Source: JALYRV01 sp036675475 (lineage in GTDB: Bacteria > Acidobacteriota > Vicinamibacteria > Vicinamibacterales > SCN-69-37). From it: a stretch of DNA of 64,000 nucleotides. The notes under the pieces were generated by a model. The model made no database searches. It was not told where the DNA came from and was given only the letters and a program-made list of their open reading frames with translations. Made by a program: the position numbers and the translations under genes. Shown one piece after another: positions 17,130 through 26,123 of the stretch. The first letter of the stretch is position 1. Every line of letters begins with the position of its first letter. Where the stretch lies: NCBI GenBank assembly GCA_036675475.1, contig JAKFEY010000099.1, positions 32,612 through 96,611 of the forward strand. Direction: 5' to 3'.

Positions 17130-17870
17130 TTGCCGTCATTTCTCGTTGCCCTGCTCGTGTCGGCCGCCGTTACGCAGGCGGCGGTCTTCGCGACGACGAT
17201 CTATCTGCATCGCGCCGCGACACATCGCTCGCTCGTGCTTCATCCCGCCGCGGCGTGGTTGTTTCGCGCCTGCATCTGGATGACCACCGGCATCGTGCCG
17301 CGCGAGTGGGTGGCGGTGCACCGCAAGCATCACAAGTACACCGACAAGGAAGGCGATCCGCACAGCCCGCTGCTCGAAGGCTTCTGGAAGGTGCAGCTGG
17401 GGAACGTCTTCTACTACGTGCGCGAGTTGAAGGACCCGTCGCTCGTGTCCACGTACGCGCGCGAGATGGAGCCCGACCGCTGGGACAAGGTGCTGTTCGA
17501 TCACGGCTCGCTCGGCGTGGCGGCGGGCATCGCGCTGCTGTGCGCGTTGTTAGGCGTCGGCTGGGGCCTGATTGCGGGCGGCCTGCACGCCGTGATGTAC
17601 GTGTTCGTGCTGTCGGCGTCGATCAACGGCCTGTGTCATTTCGCCGGCTACAGGAATTTCGCCAACACCGCCACCAACCTGAAGCTGGTGGCGTGGCTCA
17701 CCGGCGGCGAGGGGCTGCACAACAACCATCATGGGTTTCCGCGCAGTCCGAAATTCAGTGTCAATCGCGGGGAAGTCGATCCGGCCTGGCCGCTGATCCG
17801 GCTGATGATCGCGATGCGCCTCGCGCGGCCGTACAAGACGATCGACCAGAGTTTAGAAGTGGTGAGCTAA
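17130..17870 (+). CDS. Fatty acid / acyl-CoA desaturase
   Basis: This 246-residue integral membrane protein has the three histidine boxes of membrane di-iron desaturases: H27-RAAT-H32, H64-RK-H67-H68 and H197-NN-H200-H201. At least four hydrophobic helices surround them. It should introduce a cis double bond, probably delta-9, into membrane acyl chains. The TTG start at 17130 is supported by AGGAGG at 17119-17124, 5 nt upstream. It ends in a repeat shared with other convergent gene ends (17860-17883). Confidence 0.92.
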   Translation: MPSFLVALLVSAAVTQAAVFATTIYLHRAATHRSLVLHPAAAWLFRACIWMTTGIVPREWVAVHRKHHKYTDKEGDPHSPLLEGFWKVQLGNVFYYVRELKDPSLVSTYAREMEPDRWDKVLFDHGSLGVAAGIALLCALLGVGWGLIAGGLHAVMYVFVLSASINGLCHFAGYRNFANTATNLKLVAWLTGGEGLHNNHHGFPRSPKFSVNRGEVDPAWPLIRLMIAMRLARPYKTIDQSLEVVS

Positions 17871-17883
17871 GAGTTAAGAGTTT
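17860..17883 (+). repeat. Convergent-junction repeat, copy 1
   Basis: GGTGAGCTAAGAGTTAAG is a diverged copy of the repeat at 29048, 33419 and 53179. It supplies the TAA of the desaturase (17868-17870) and, on the other strand, the TAA of pcnB (17874-17876). Confidence 0.75.
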
Positions 17884-19226
17884 TCGGCCGGGGGGCGGCG
17901 TCTGCCGCGGCCCCGGCGCCTGCGCCGCCGCCGTCCGCGCGGGTCCTGGGCGGATTCGGCCGGCGCGCCGTCCTGGCCGCCCGGCGCCACCGCATGCTCC
18001 GCCTTCTGCTCCTTCCACACGTCCACCAGATCGGGATCGGTCCCGAAAATTTCCAGCCACGTGAGCGTCTCGTCGAAGGCGGGACGATGGACGAGGCTGC
18101 GCTGCTGGCGGAACGAGAGCGCCTGTTCGTTGAGGCGCGGAATGAGCATGGAGATGTGGCGGAAGCGATCGACGTCGCGGCGCGCGAGCGGCAGCATGCC
18201 CAGCGACACGCGCTCGGACAGCGGCTCGCGTATGCGCTTGCCGGGACGTTCGGGCTTGAGCGCAGCGCGCGGCGGCCGGGTTTCGGGCGGCAGCAGGCCG
18301 AGCGGGCCGACGAGCGCGCCGAGCAGAATGGGGTTGGTGAGCGACGCCGGGATGTCGGGATGCCCGCGGCGATACACATCGAGCGCGGTCAGGCTTTCGT
18401 AGAAGCGCGTGCCCGCACCCGCCAGTTCCGGCGTGATCAGCTCCAGCAACCCGGTTTCGTCGAGGGCGTGGAACGTCCTGGCCGCCGATCCTGAGCGCAG
18501 GATCTTGTAGTACTCCTCGATCATCCGCGCGGGCGACGCCTGCTGAATGAGCTCGCGGTGCGCTTCGATGGCCTCGATCACGCCCGGATCGAGCTGAAAG
18601 TCGAGCCGCGAGGCCATCACGACCGCCCGCAGCATGCGCACCGGATCTTCCACGAACCGCACGTTCGGGTCGCCAATCGAGCGGATGACGCGCGCCTTCA
18701 GGTCCTCGAGCCCGCCGACATAGTCGATCACCGAGAAGGTGGCGATGTCATAGAACATGCCGTTGACGGTGAAGTCGCGGCGGAAGGCGTCTTCTTCCGG
18801 CGTGCCGAAGCTGTTGTCGCGGTGGATGAAGGCGACGTTGTCGGCGATGGCGTTGGTGTGCTCGGCGGCCGGCGCGTCGGGCGTTTCGGGGGCCTCGCCG
18901 GGCGCGCCCGGCACGTCGGCGACCTGCCGCCGGAAGGTGGCCACCTCGATGGTCTTGGGGCCGAACTTCACGTGGGCGAGCCGGAAGCGGCGGCCGATGA
19001 TCCAGCAGTTGCGAAAGAGCTTCTTGATTTCGTACGGGTGCGCGCTCGTGCCGATGTCGAAGTCCTTCGGGCGGCGGCTGAGCATCAAATCGCGGACGCT
19101 GCCGCCCACCAGATAGGCAATATGCCCGTTCTCGCGCAGCCGGTAGAGCACCTTGAGGGCGTCTGAATCGATGTCGCGGCGGGAGATCGGATGGTCGGAG
19201 CGCGGAAGGACGTGGGGCTCCATCAT
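17874..19226 (-). CDS. pcnB: Polynucleotide adenylyltransferase (poly(A) polymerase / CCA-adding family)
   Basis: This 450-residue class II nucleotidyltransferase has the head-domain motif LVGGSVRDLML (residues 39-49) and the metal-binding DFD at 55-57. A second conserved block with RRDFTVNGMFYD follows near residue 150. The PcnB-specific opening (HPISRRDIDSDALKVLYRL) favours poly(A) polymerase over a CCA enzyme. The C-terminus ends in a strongly basic Arg/Gly tail of the kind seen in PcnB. A TATAAT box lies 11 nt before the ATG. Confidence 0.88.
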   Translation of the reverse strand: MMEPHVLPRSDHPISRRDIDSDALKVLYRLRENGHIAYLVGGSVRDLMLSRRPKDFDIGTSAHPYEIKKLFRNCWIIGRRFRLAHVKFGPKTIEVATFRRQVADVPGAPGEAPETPDAPAAEHTNAIADNVAFIHRDNSFGTPEEDAFRRDFTVNGMFYDIATFSVIDYVGGLEDLKARVIRSIGDPNVRFVEDPVRMLRAVVMASRLDFQLDPGVIEAIEAHRELIQQASPARMIEEYYKILRSGSAARTFHALDETGLLELITPELAGAGTRFYESLTALDVYRRGHPDIPASLTNPILLGALVGPLGLLPPETRPPRAALKPERPGKRIREPLSERVSLGMLPLARRDVDRFRHISMLIPRLNEQALSFRQQRSLVHRPAFDETLTWLEIFGTDPDLVDVWKEQKAEHAVAPGGQDGAPAESAQDPRGRRRRRRRGRGRRRPPAENS

Positions 19227-19237
19227 GTCGCGGAACG

Positions 19238-19243
19238 ATTATA
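19238..19243 (-). promoter_or_regulatory. Candidate -10 box, pcnB
   Basis: On the minus strand, TATAAT lies 11 nt before the pcnB ATG. The expected transcript leader would be about 5 nt or less. Confidence 0.45.
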
Positions 19244-19268
19244 GCGAGTGCTAGGATGGCCGTTGGGT

Positions 19269-20093
19269 ATGGCGATCATTTCCGCGCTGATTCTGGCGCT
19301 GGCGGCCGTGCAGGGCCAGGCGCAGACCGTGTCGCCCGCCGCTGCCGCGGCAGCCGGCCGCACGCACTACAACGCCGGGCGCCCCGCTGAGGCGCTGGCC
19401 GCCGTCCAGCCCGTGCTGGTGCGGCCGGGCGAGCCGGCCGCGGCGGCCCTGGTGGCGGCACGCGCGCTGCTCGAGCGCTACCGCATGTCGGTCGATCCGG
19501 CCGACCTCGCGACGGCGCGCGCGCACCTGCGGGCCATCGACACCACGGCGCTCGACCCGTCGGAGCGCCGCGAGCTGGTGGTGGGCCTGGCCGAGGCGCT
19601 GTACCTGGACGATTCGTTCGCCGCCGCCGCCGAGCTGTTCGACACGGCGCTCGGGCCGGCCGGGGGCGCGGGATCGCTCGACGGGGAAGCGCGCGAGCGC
19701 GCGCTCGACTGGTGGGCCACCTCGCTCGACCGGCACGCCCAGTTGACGCCGCAGGCCGAGCGCCGCGCGATCTACCGGCGCATCGCCGATCGCATGGAGC
19801 GCGAAAGCCGCGAGCAGCCGAACTCGACGCCCGCCGCCTACTGGCTGGCGGCGGCGGCGCGCGGCGCCGGCGAGCTCGATCGCGCCTGGGCCGCCGCGAT
19901 TGCCGCATGGGTGCGCGCGTCGATGACGCGCGACCGCGGCGCCGCGTTGCGCGCCGACATCGACCGCCTCGCGCAGCACGCCCTGATTCCTGAGCGGGCG
20001 CGCGCGCTCGGCCTGGGACAGAAAGAAACCGAACAGGCCGTCGCCGCGATGACCGCCGAATGGGAATTGATTAAGAAAAACTGGAGTCGATAG
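19269..20093 (+). CDS. Hypothetical secreted helical-repeat protein
   Basis: About 274 residues. A signal peptide ends near QGQAQT. The rest is Ala/Arg-rich and helical, with spacing like degenerate TPR repeats (AGRTHYNAGRPAEALAAVQP, then AALVAARALLERY, LVVGLAEALYLDDSFAAAAELF, AYWLAAAARGAGELDRAWAA). It probably acts as a periplasmic scaffold. The ATG at 19269 starts the signal peptide directly; a GTG at 19248 would add seven residues. It is divergent from pcnB and converges on polA. Confidence 0.8.
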   Translation: MAIISALILALAAVQGQAQTVSPAAAAAAGRTHYNAGRPAEALAAVQPVLVRPGEPAAAALVAARALLERYRMSVDPADLATARAHLRAIDTTALDPSERRELVVGLAEALYLDDSFAAAAELFDTALGPAGGAGSLDGEARERALDWWATSLDRHAQLTPQAERRAIYRRIADRMERESREQPNSTPAAYWLAAAARGAGELDRAWAAAIAAWVRASMTRDRGAALRADIDRLAQHALIPERARALGLGQKETEQAVAAMTAEWELIKKNWSR

Positions 20094-20115
20094 CGGATCG
20101 GCGATTCCGGTGCGA

Positions 20116-22812
20116 TTAGCTTTTCGCGTCTTTCCAGTTCGCGCCCACGCCCACGTCCACCGTCAGCGGCACATCCAGCGCCGCCGCGCGCTCCATGTGC
20201 TCGCGCACCAGCGCCGTTGCCTCCTCGGCCTGCGCCTCCGGCACCTCGAACAGCAGCTCGTCGTGCACCGTGAGGATCATGCGCGCCGGCGTCGGGCGTC
20301 CCGCATTCCAGGCAAGCAGCGCCGCGTGCGTGTCGATCATCGCGCGCTTCAGGATGTCGGCTGCCATCCCCTGAATCGGGAAGTTCGTCGTTTCGCGCTC
20401 GGCGCGCGCGCGAATCTGGCCGTTCGAGCTGTTCAGATCGGGCACGAGGCGCCGCCTCCCGTCGGGCGTGAACACCATGCCCGTGCGCCGCGCCTCGTCG
20501 AGCGTGCGGTCGATGTACGTGCGCACGCCGGGGAAGCCCGCGAAGTACGCGTCGATGAACGCCTGCGCCTCGTCCTGCGACACGTCGATGTCTTTCGCCA
20601 GCGTGTACTTCGTCTTGCCGTACAGCACCGCGTAATTGACCATCTTCGCCGTCGCGCGCAGGTTCTGCGTGTTGCTCTGATCCATGCCGCCGAGCAGCGC
20701 CGCCGCCGTGCGATCGTGAATGTCCTCGCCGGCGCGGAACGCCTCGATGAGCGCCGCGTCCTTGGCGAGATGTGCCAGCACGCGCAGCTCGATCTGTGAA
20801 TAGTCGGCCGACAGCAGCACGTGGCCGTCTTCGGCAATGAATGCACGGCGAATCTCGCGCCCGGCCGGCGTCCTGATCGGGATGTTCTGCAGGTTGGGAT
20901 CGCTGCTGCTCAACCGCCCGGTGGCCGCCACCGCCTGGTTGAAGCACGTGTGCACGCGGCCCGTCAGCGGATGAATCAGCTGCGGCAGCGCATCGATGTA
21001 GGTGCCCTTCAGTTTCTGAAGCACGCGCCACTGCAGGATCAGCCGCACCACCTCGTACTCGTCGGCCAGATCCTCGAGCACGTCGGCCGCGGTCGACGTC
21101 GCCTTCGTCTTCACCGTCCGGCGCGCCGCGGGCGGCGGCTTCAGGCCCATCTTTTCGAACAGCACGTCGGACAGCTGCCTGGGCGAATTGATGTTGAACT
21201 CGAGCCCGGCCAGCGCGAAGATGCGGCCGCTCAGCACCGCCAGCTCCGCGTCGAGCACGCGCGACTGCGACGCCAGCGCCGAGGAGTCCACCTTCACGCC
21301 GGCGCGCTCGATGGCCACCAGCACGGGCACGAGCGGCATCTCGAGCCCGGCATAGAGCGCGTCCAGCTTCTCGCGCGCGAGCGCCTCCTTCAGCGGCGCG
21401 GCAAGCTGCAGCGGCAGATCCGCGCGCTCACCGGCGAAGTCGACGATGGCGTCGGGCGAGACGTCGCTGAGGCGCATGGCGCGCGCGCCGCGTCCGCAGA
21501 TGTCCTCTTCGCGTCGCGCCTTGTAGCCGATCTGCTCGAGCGCGAGGTCCTCGACGAGATGCGACGACCGCGTCGCGTCCACCAGGTAGCTCGCCAGCAT
21601 GGTGTCGAACCCCGCGCCGGCCAGCGTGATGCCGTGGCGCGCCAGCACGATGGCGTCGAACTTGAGGTCGTGCCCGATTTTCTGAATCGCGGGATTCTCG
21701 AAGATCGGCTTGAGCGCGGCCAGCGCGGTGTCGACCGTGAGGTCGGTGGCGCCGCCAAGCGTGCCTGGCGCGAACGGCACGTAGCGCGCGCGGCGCGCCT
21801 CGGTCGAGAAGGCCAGGCCCGCAATCGCGGCCCGCATCGCCGGCCCGCCGTCAGTGAGCACGCGAAACGCGAGCGTGCCCGCCGCCGTCAGGTCGGCGAC
21901 CAGCGTGTCGAGCTCGGCGTCGGTCGTCACAAGCGCGTAGTCGCGCGCCACGCTGTCGGCGCTCGGCGCGTACTCGGTGACCAGCGTGCGGAAGCCGAGC
22001 CTCGAGAACAGCGCGTACGCGCGCTCGGGCGACGGGCCGCGATAGCGCAGCTGGTCGGCGTCAAAGGTGACCGGCACGTCGGTGTGAATGCGCGCGAGCT
22101 CGCGGCTCTGCCGCGCGCCGTCGGCATGCGTGATCAGCGCCTCGCGCAGCTTCGGCTTGGTGATCTCCGGCGCGCGCTCGAGCAGCGCGTCGAGCGACCC
22201 GTACTCCGCAATCAGCTTCGGCGCGCCCTTCTCGCCGATGCCCGGCACGCCCTTGATGTTGTCGATGCTGTCGCCCATCAGGCCCATCACGTCGACCACG
22301 AGCTCGGGCCGCACGCCCAGCTTCTGCAGCACCGCGTCGGCGTCGAACCACGTGCCCTCGTCGCGCGGGTTGAACACCTTGATCGGCCCGCCCACCAGCT
22401 GGAAGAAATCCTTGTCGCCGGTGACGATCGCCACGTCGAACCCGGCGCGCGCCGCCTGCGACGCCAGCGTCCCGATCACATCGTCCGCCTCATACCGCTC
22501 GGATGTGAGGATCGGCACGCCGAGCGCCTCGCACGCCTCGGTGACCCATGGAATCTGTTCGGCGAGATCCGGCGGCATCGGCGATCGGTTGGCCTTGTAG
22601 TCGGCCGCCATCTCCGACCGGAACGTCGGGCCCTTCTGGTCGAACGACGCCGCGATGTACTCGGGCCGGTGATCCGCAATCAGCTTCTTCAGCATCGTCG
22701 TGAAGCCGTAGACGGCGTTGGTGGATTTGCCGTCGGGACCGGTCAGGCCGCGAATCGCGTGGTAGGCGCGATACATCTGGTTGCTGCCGTCGATCAGAAA
22801 AAGGCGCGCCAT
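20116..22812 (-). CDS. polA: DNA polymerase I with degenerate 3'-5' exonuclease site
   Basis: This 898-residue protein has three parts. The 5'-nuclease domain (about 1-290) has IDGSNQMYRAY, the ERYEADDVIG acidic site and TGDKDFFQLV. The exonuclease-like domain (about 300-490) keeps HDLKFD (D382) but reads AFRVLT at 315-320 where DxE is expected, and AGERAD at 460-465 where an Asp is expected. The polymerase domain has DYSQIELRVLAHL (motif A), KMVNYAVLYGK (motif B) and VHDELLFEV (motif C). It acts in Okazaki processing and repair, probably without proofreading. The ATG at 22812 matches the normal family start; only 18 bp separate it from the divergent lipoprotein gene. Confidence 0.96.
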   Translation of the reverse strand: MARLFLIDGSNQMYRAYHAIRGLTGPDGKSTNAVYGFTTMLKKLIADHRPEYIAASFDQKGPTFRSEMAADYKANRSPMPPDLAEQIPWVTEACEALGVPILTSERYEADDVIGTLASQAARAGFDVAIVTGDKDFFQLVGGPIKVFNPRDEGTWFDADAVLQKLGVRPELVVDVMGLMGDSIDNIKGVPGIGEKGAPKLIAEYGSLDALLERAPEITKPKLREALITHADGARQSRELARIHTDVPVTFDADQLRYRGPSPERAYALFSRLGFRTLVTEYAPSADSVARDYALVTTDAELDTLVADLTAAGTLAFRVLTDGGPAMRAAIAGLAFSTEARRARYVPFAPGTLGGATDLTVDTALAALKPIFENPAIQKIGHDLKFDAIVLARHGITLAGAGFDTMLASYLVDATRSSHLVEDLALEQIGYKARREEDICGRGARAMRLSDVSPDAIVDFAGERADLPLQLAAPLKEALAREKLDALYAGLEMPLVPVLVAIERAGVKVDSSALASQSRVLDAELAVLSGRIFALAGLEFNINSPRQLSDVLFEKMGLKPPPAARRTVKTKATSTAADVLEDLADEYEVVRLILQWRVLQKLKGTYIDALPQLIHPLTGRVHTCFNQAVAATGRLSSSDPNLQNIPIRTPAGREIRRAFIAEDGHVLLSADYSQIELRVLAHLAKDAALIEAFRAGEDIHDRTAAALLGGMDQSNTQNLRATAKMVNYAVLYGKTKYTLAKDIDVSQDEAQAFIDAYFAGFPGVRTYIDRTLDEARRTGMVFTPDGRRRLVPDLNSSNGQIRARAERETTNFPIQGMAADILKRAMIDTHAALLAWNAGRPTPARMILTVHDELLFEVPEAQAEEATALVREHMERAAALDVPLTVDVGVGANWKDAKS

Positions 22813-22817
22813 CCAGT

Positions 22818-22824
22818 TAAGATA
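22818..22824. promoter_or_regulatory. Overlapping back-to-back -10 boxes, polA and lipoprotein gene
   Basis: TAAGAT (+, 22818-22823) lies 7 nt before the ATG at 22831. TATCTT (-, 22824-22819) lies 6 nt before the polA ATG at 22812. The two boxes share five bases, so both transcripts would be leaderless and polymerase could probably bind only one way at a time. Confidence 0.45.
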
Positions 22825-22830
22825 TCTCCG

Positions 22831-23601
22831 ATGTCTCTCCGCCGCTCCCTGTCCGCCGCGGTCCTGCTGCTGGCGCTTGCCGCCTGCGGCGGAACGGGCT
22901 TCGGCCGTCAGTACGAATACGACGAGCAACTCTATCTCGACGCCGACGGGTCCGCCGAAGTCGTCATCAACGCGTCGGTGCCCGCGCTGATTGCGCTGCG
23001 CGGCCTGTCACTCGACCCGGCGCCCCGCGCCCGGATCGACCGCAATCGCGTGCGTGAGATGGTGGAGGAGCCCGGCCTCGACATCACGCGCGTCAGCCGT
23101 CCCTGGCGGCGCGACGGACGGCAGTTCATTCAGATCCGCGCGCGGATCGACGACGTGCGAAAGCTGGCCGGCACCAGGCTGTTTGGGTGGTCCGAGTACG
23201 ACGTGTCGACGACGCCCGAGAACCTGCGCGCGTATGCGCAGACGGTGGGCGCGCCGGTGGGAACGGCGCCGGCTGATGTCGGCTGGGACGGCAGCGAGCT
23301 CGTGGCCTTCAAGCTGCACCTGCCAAGCCGCATCATCGATCACAACGTGCGGCGGCTCGACACCAACGAAACCGGCAGCCCGGAGCGCGGCAACATTCTC
23401 ACGTGGGAGCAGCGGCTCAGCGATCGCCTGCAGGGCAAGCCCATCGAGATGACCGTCCTGATGGAGAGCGGATCGATTCTGTACCGGACGCTCGGCTTGT
23501 TCGCGGCGTCATTCGCCGCGGCGCTCGCGCTGCTCGCGACGATTATCTGGATGGTGATCCGGCGCGGCCGCCGCCGCAATCAGCTGCCGACCAGGAGCTG
23601 A
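22831..23601 (+). CDS. LppM-like lipoprotein with C-terminal membrane anchor
   Basis: This 256-residue protein has a lipobox, LALAAC, so Cys20 is probably lipidated. The next stretch has EYDEQLYLDADGSAEVVINASVP, an LppM/DUF3153-like pattern, given here from its first residues only. The C-terminus has a hydrophobic segment (about 220-245) and a run of arginines. A lipoprotein that also has a C-terminal helix would be held at both ends of its periplasmic domain. The stop overlaps the convergent BON gene by 22 nt. Confidence 0.8.
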   Translation: MSLRRSLSAAVLLLALAACGGTGFGRQYEYDEQLYLDADGSAEVVINASVPALIALRGLSLDPAPRARIDRNRVREMVEEPGLDITRVSRPWRRDGRQFIQIRARIDDVRKLAGTRLFGWSEYDVSTTPENLRAYAQTVGAPVGTAPADVGWDGSELVAFKLHLPSRIIDHNVRRLDTNETGSPERGNILTWEQRLSDRLQGKPIEMTVLMESGSILYRTLGLFAASFAAALALLATIIWMVIRRGRRRNQLPTRS

Positions 23602-24107
23602 TCGCCGACCTTCGTTCCTGCCGCGTCTTCGGCCAGCGACACGGCCACGAGGCGCTCGACCGCCGTGCGCACGCTGCCGGCGAGCGCGACCTGCCCCTTG
23701 TCCACGATCACCCGAATCGGCGGATGCGTCATCGCGGCGTACTGCCTGAACGAGGGATGCCCGTAAATGGCGCGCGCCACGCGCTGCCGCAGCGCATCGT
23801 CGGCCGCCGACGATGAGAGGACGGCGATGCGGTTGACGACCTGGCGGACGCCTGGAACGGTGGCCACCTCCGTCTCGAGCTGATCGCGCTTGGCTTTCGA
23901 CGTGACCTTGCCATTGAGCGTGATCGTGCCGCCCTCGCCCGACGCGGCGACGTGGTCGAACACCGTGATGGCCTGCGTGGCGTTGAGCAGGTCGCGTACG
24001 GCGGGCAGCGCCGGGCTGGCCTGGGCAGCGTCGACGGCCTGCGCCTGCAGCGGCGCAACACACAGGCTCAACGCCAGCGCGGCCGTGATCAGTTGCCGAA
24101 GGTGCAT
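23580..24107 (-). CDS. Secreted BON-domain protein
   Basis: This 175-residue protein has a signal peptide (VAPLQAQA) and two BON-like modules. The first has ITVFDHVAASGEGGTITLNG and VPGVRQVVNRIAVL; the second has VRVIVDKGQVALAGSV-like residues from about 125 to 160. BON domains bind phospholipid or pack against membrane channels; OsmY is the best-known example. It ends inside the 3' end of the convergent lipoprotein gene. Confidence 0.88.
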   Translation of the reverse strand: MHLRQLITAALALSLCVAPLQAQAVDAAQASPALPAVRDLLNATQAITVFDHVAASGEGGTITLNGKVTSKAKRDQLETEVATVPGVRQVVNRIAVLSSSAADDALRQRVARAIYGHPSFRQYAAMTHPPIRVIVDKGQVALAGSVRTAVERLVAVSLAEDAAGTKVGDQLLVGS

Positions 24108-24222
24108 GCCTGCTGAAACATCAAACGAGGTGCCAGGGCGCGCCGGCCGAATCGTGGAAAAACAGGCCTGAACGGGCGTTGCGCCCGCGGGGGGCTTTAT
24201 TCCTGACGCTTGAACAGGACAG

Positions 24223-24978
24223 TCACATGACCGCCAGGGTGACGAGCCCGAGCAGGATGAGCGCGAGCTGGCGGAAGCTGCTCGCGTCGAACTTGCCCTC
24301 GTGCAGCGAGGGAATCAGGTCGGCCATGGCGACGTAGAGAAACGCGCCGGCCGCGAACGCCAGCACCTTGGGAATGATGGCCGGCGCGGATGCGCCGAAC
24401 GCAAGCATCAACAGCGCGCCAAGCACGCCGCCGGCCGCCGACGCCATGTTGAGGCCGATGGTGGCGCGGCGCGAGTAGCCGGCCGACAGCAGGATGGCGG
24501 CATCGCCAACTTCCTGCGGAATCTCGTGCGCCGCAACGGCGAGCGCGGTCGTCACGCCGAGCCCGGGCGACACCAGCGTGGCCGCCGCGATCACCGCACC
24601 GTCGATGAAGGTGTGCACCGCGTCGCCAATCACTACGAGCGAGGCTGCGCGCTTGTGCGCCGCGCACTCCTCATCGTCATGACAGTGATGCCAGAGGACG
24701 ACCTTTTCGAGCACGAAGAAGGTGAGGATGCCGGCCACCAGCGTGAACATGCTGCTGCGGACGGCTTCGGTCTCGAGCGCTTCGGGCAGCAGGTTGAACA
24801 GCGACACGCCGAGCAGCGTGCCCACGGCGTAGCTGACGAGCCACGGCACGAGGCGCGTGCGGAGGTCGTGACGCACCAGCAGCACGAGCGAGGCCGTCAG
24901 CAGGCCTCCGACACTGCCGAGGATGCTGAGGCCTACTGCGGTGAGCGACGTCGAGAGATCGGGCGGAGAGATGGGCAA
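24223..24978 (-). CDS. ZIP-family divalent metal transporter
   Basis: This 251-residue protein has about eight predicted helices and the ZIP metal site: H122 and D126 in GDAVHTFIDGAVIA (helix 4) and H151, E152, E156 in AHEIPQEVGD (helix 5). A His/acid-rich cytoplasmic loop (WHHCHDDEECAAH, 97-109) precedes helix 4. It should import Zn or Fe; HEIPQE instead of HEIPEG fits the GufA/ZIP-bacterial group. The start is TTG at 24978, 9 nt after a TAAGAT box; no ATG or GTG lies near. Confidence 0.92.
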   Translation of the reverse strand: MPISPPDLSTSLTAVGLSILGSVGGLLTASLVLLVRHDLRTRLVPWLVSYAVGTLLGVSLFNLLPEALETEAVRSSMFTLVAGILTFFVLEKVVLWHHCHDDEECAAHKRAASLVVIGDAVHTFIDGAVIAAATLVSPGLGVTTALAVAAHEIPQEVGDAAILLSAGYSRRATIGLNMASAAGGVLGALLMLAFGASAPAIIPKVLAFAAGAFLYVAMADLIPSLHEGKFDASSFRQLALILLGLVTLAVM

Positions 24979-24987
24979 CGCGCGTCC

Positions 24988-24993
24988 ATCTTA
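24988..24993 (-). promoter_or_regulatory. Candidate -10 box, ZIP transporter gene
   Basis: TAAGAT on the minus strand lies 9 nt before the TTG start and no Shine-Dalgarno sequence is present. It is part of the leaderless set. Confidence 0.4.
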
Positions 24994-25026
24994 GCGTTTC
25001 CCGGGCGTCTCCGGCCGTCTCTCGCG

Positions 25027-26073
25027 CTAGCTGGCGACGTAGCCGCGGCGCGCGCGGATGTGATGGCTGCCGCGCTTGAGCCGCACTTCGATCGTGTGCC
25101 AGCGGCCGTCCTTCGGCGCGTTCGACGAGTAGCCGATGAAGTACTGCTTGCTCAACTCGTCGGCGATGCCGGCCGTGGCTGGATCGAGATCGCGCGCGGA
25201 TCGAATGATTTCCGTGCGGCCGCCGCTGTCGTCGGTGATGCTGCGCAGCGCATCCTCGTCGACGCTGTCGGTGGACGTGCGCGACGCGCGCTGCGCCGGC
25301 TGTTGCGGCGGCGGCTGCATCACGGGCGGCCGGCGGCCGGGAAACGGGCTCGGCACCGGGATGCGCACGGGCGGTTTCCACGTGGGCTGCGCGCGCCGGG
25401 GCGAGGACGTGCCGCTGCCGGTGTCGATGCCGATTGCATAGACGAGCACTTCGGTTTCGCGAATGAGCTGCTGCACCGACGCGACGTCGATCTGGCTGTT
25501 CGTGTCGTTGCCGTCCGAAATGATCACGACGGCCTTCTTGCGCTGCGCGCCGCTCTGCGCCAGCGGCACGGCCTCGGCGGCGGCGTCATACATGGCCGTG
25601 CCGCCGCGCGCCTGGATGCGGCCGAGCGCGCGGCTGATGGCGCCGCGATCGGTCGTCCAGTCCTGCACCAGCGTCGCCTGGCTTTCGAACTGATAGAGGA
25701 ACACCTCGTCCTGCTGATCGAGCAGGCCGTACAGGAAGCGCTCGACGGCCGACTTCGCCGCGGCCATCTTCTCGCCCGACATGCTGCCGCTCGTGTCCAT
25801 CACGAGACCGAGGCTGACCGGCACGCGCTCGTTGTCGAAGTGCGTAATCGTGACGGGCTTGCCGTCTTCGTAGACCACGAAGTCGTCCTTGCGCAGGCCC
25901 GGCACGAACCGGCCATTGTCGTCGGTCACGGTCACCGTGACGTTGACGAGCGACGCGCTCGTGCGGAACGAGAAGCCGGGCTCCTGCGGCCTTTGCGGCG
26001 CCTGCTGCTGGGCCGACAGCGCGACGGCGGCCGTAACGGCCGCGGCGAACGTGAGCAGGACTCTGGATCTCAT
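25027..26073 (-). CDS. Secreted VWA-domain protein (Acidobacterial VWFA-related type)
   Basis: This 348-residue protein has a signal peptide ending near ALSAQQ. The family opening (VNVTVTVTDDNGRFVPGL and DDFVVYEDGKP) is followed by a VWA domain with a complete MIDAS motif, D93-T-S95-G-S97. A Pro/Arg-rich insert (about 235-270) precedes the C-terminal part. The family is strongly expanded in Acidobacteriota and its role is not established; metal-dependent protein binding in the periplasm is expected. It is the third gene of a unit with the TonB-like and membrane genes. Confidence 0.9.
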   Translation of the reverse strand: MRSRVLLTFAAAVTAAVALSAQQQAPQRPQEPGFSFRTSASLVNVTVTVTDDNGRFVPGLRKDDFVVYEDGKPVTITHFDNERVPVSLGLVMDTSGSMSGEKMAAAKSAVERFLYGLLDQQDEVFLYQFESQATLVQDWTTDRGAISRALGRIQARGGTAMYDAAAEAVPLAQSGAQRKKAVVIISDGNDTNSQIDVASVQQLIRETEVLVYAIGIDTGSGTSSPRRAQPTWKPPVRIPVPSPFPGRRPPVMQPPPQQPAQRASRTSTDSVDEDALRSITDDSGGRTEIIRSARDLDPATAGIADELSKQYFIGYSSNAPKDGRWHTIEVRLKRGSHHIRARRGYVAS

Positions 26074-26080
26074 CGCTTTC

Positions 26081-26120
26081 TCTTTCGTCTTCAGTCTTCC
26101 GTCTTCAGTCTTTCGTCTTC
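26081..26120 (-). repeat. 14-nt direct repeat in VWA upstream spacer
   Basis: The spacer between the membrane-protein stop and the VWA start is nearly filled by a 14-nt unit, CGTCTTCAGTCTTC, repeated almost three times. The same unit occurs at 31405-31436 in the same orientation relative to transcription. Confidence 0.75.
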
Positions 26121-26123
26121 GCG

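Noticed and set aside
20821..22830. Long upstream extension of the lipoprotein frame through polA
   Set aside because: It runs antisense to polA. The ATG at 22831 begins a proper lipoprotein signal and is chosen instead.
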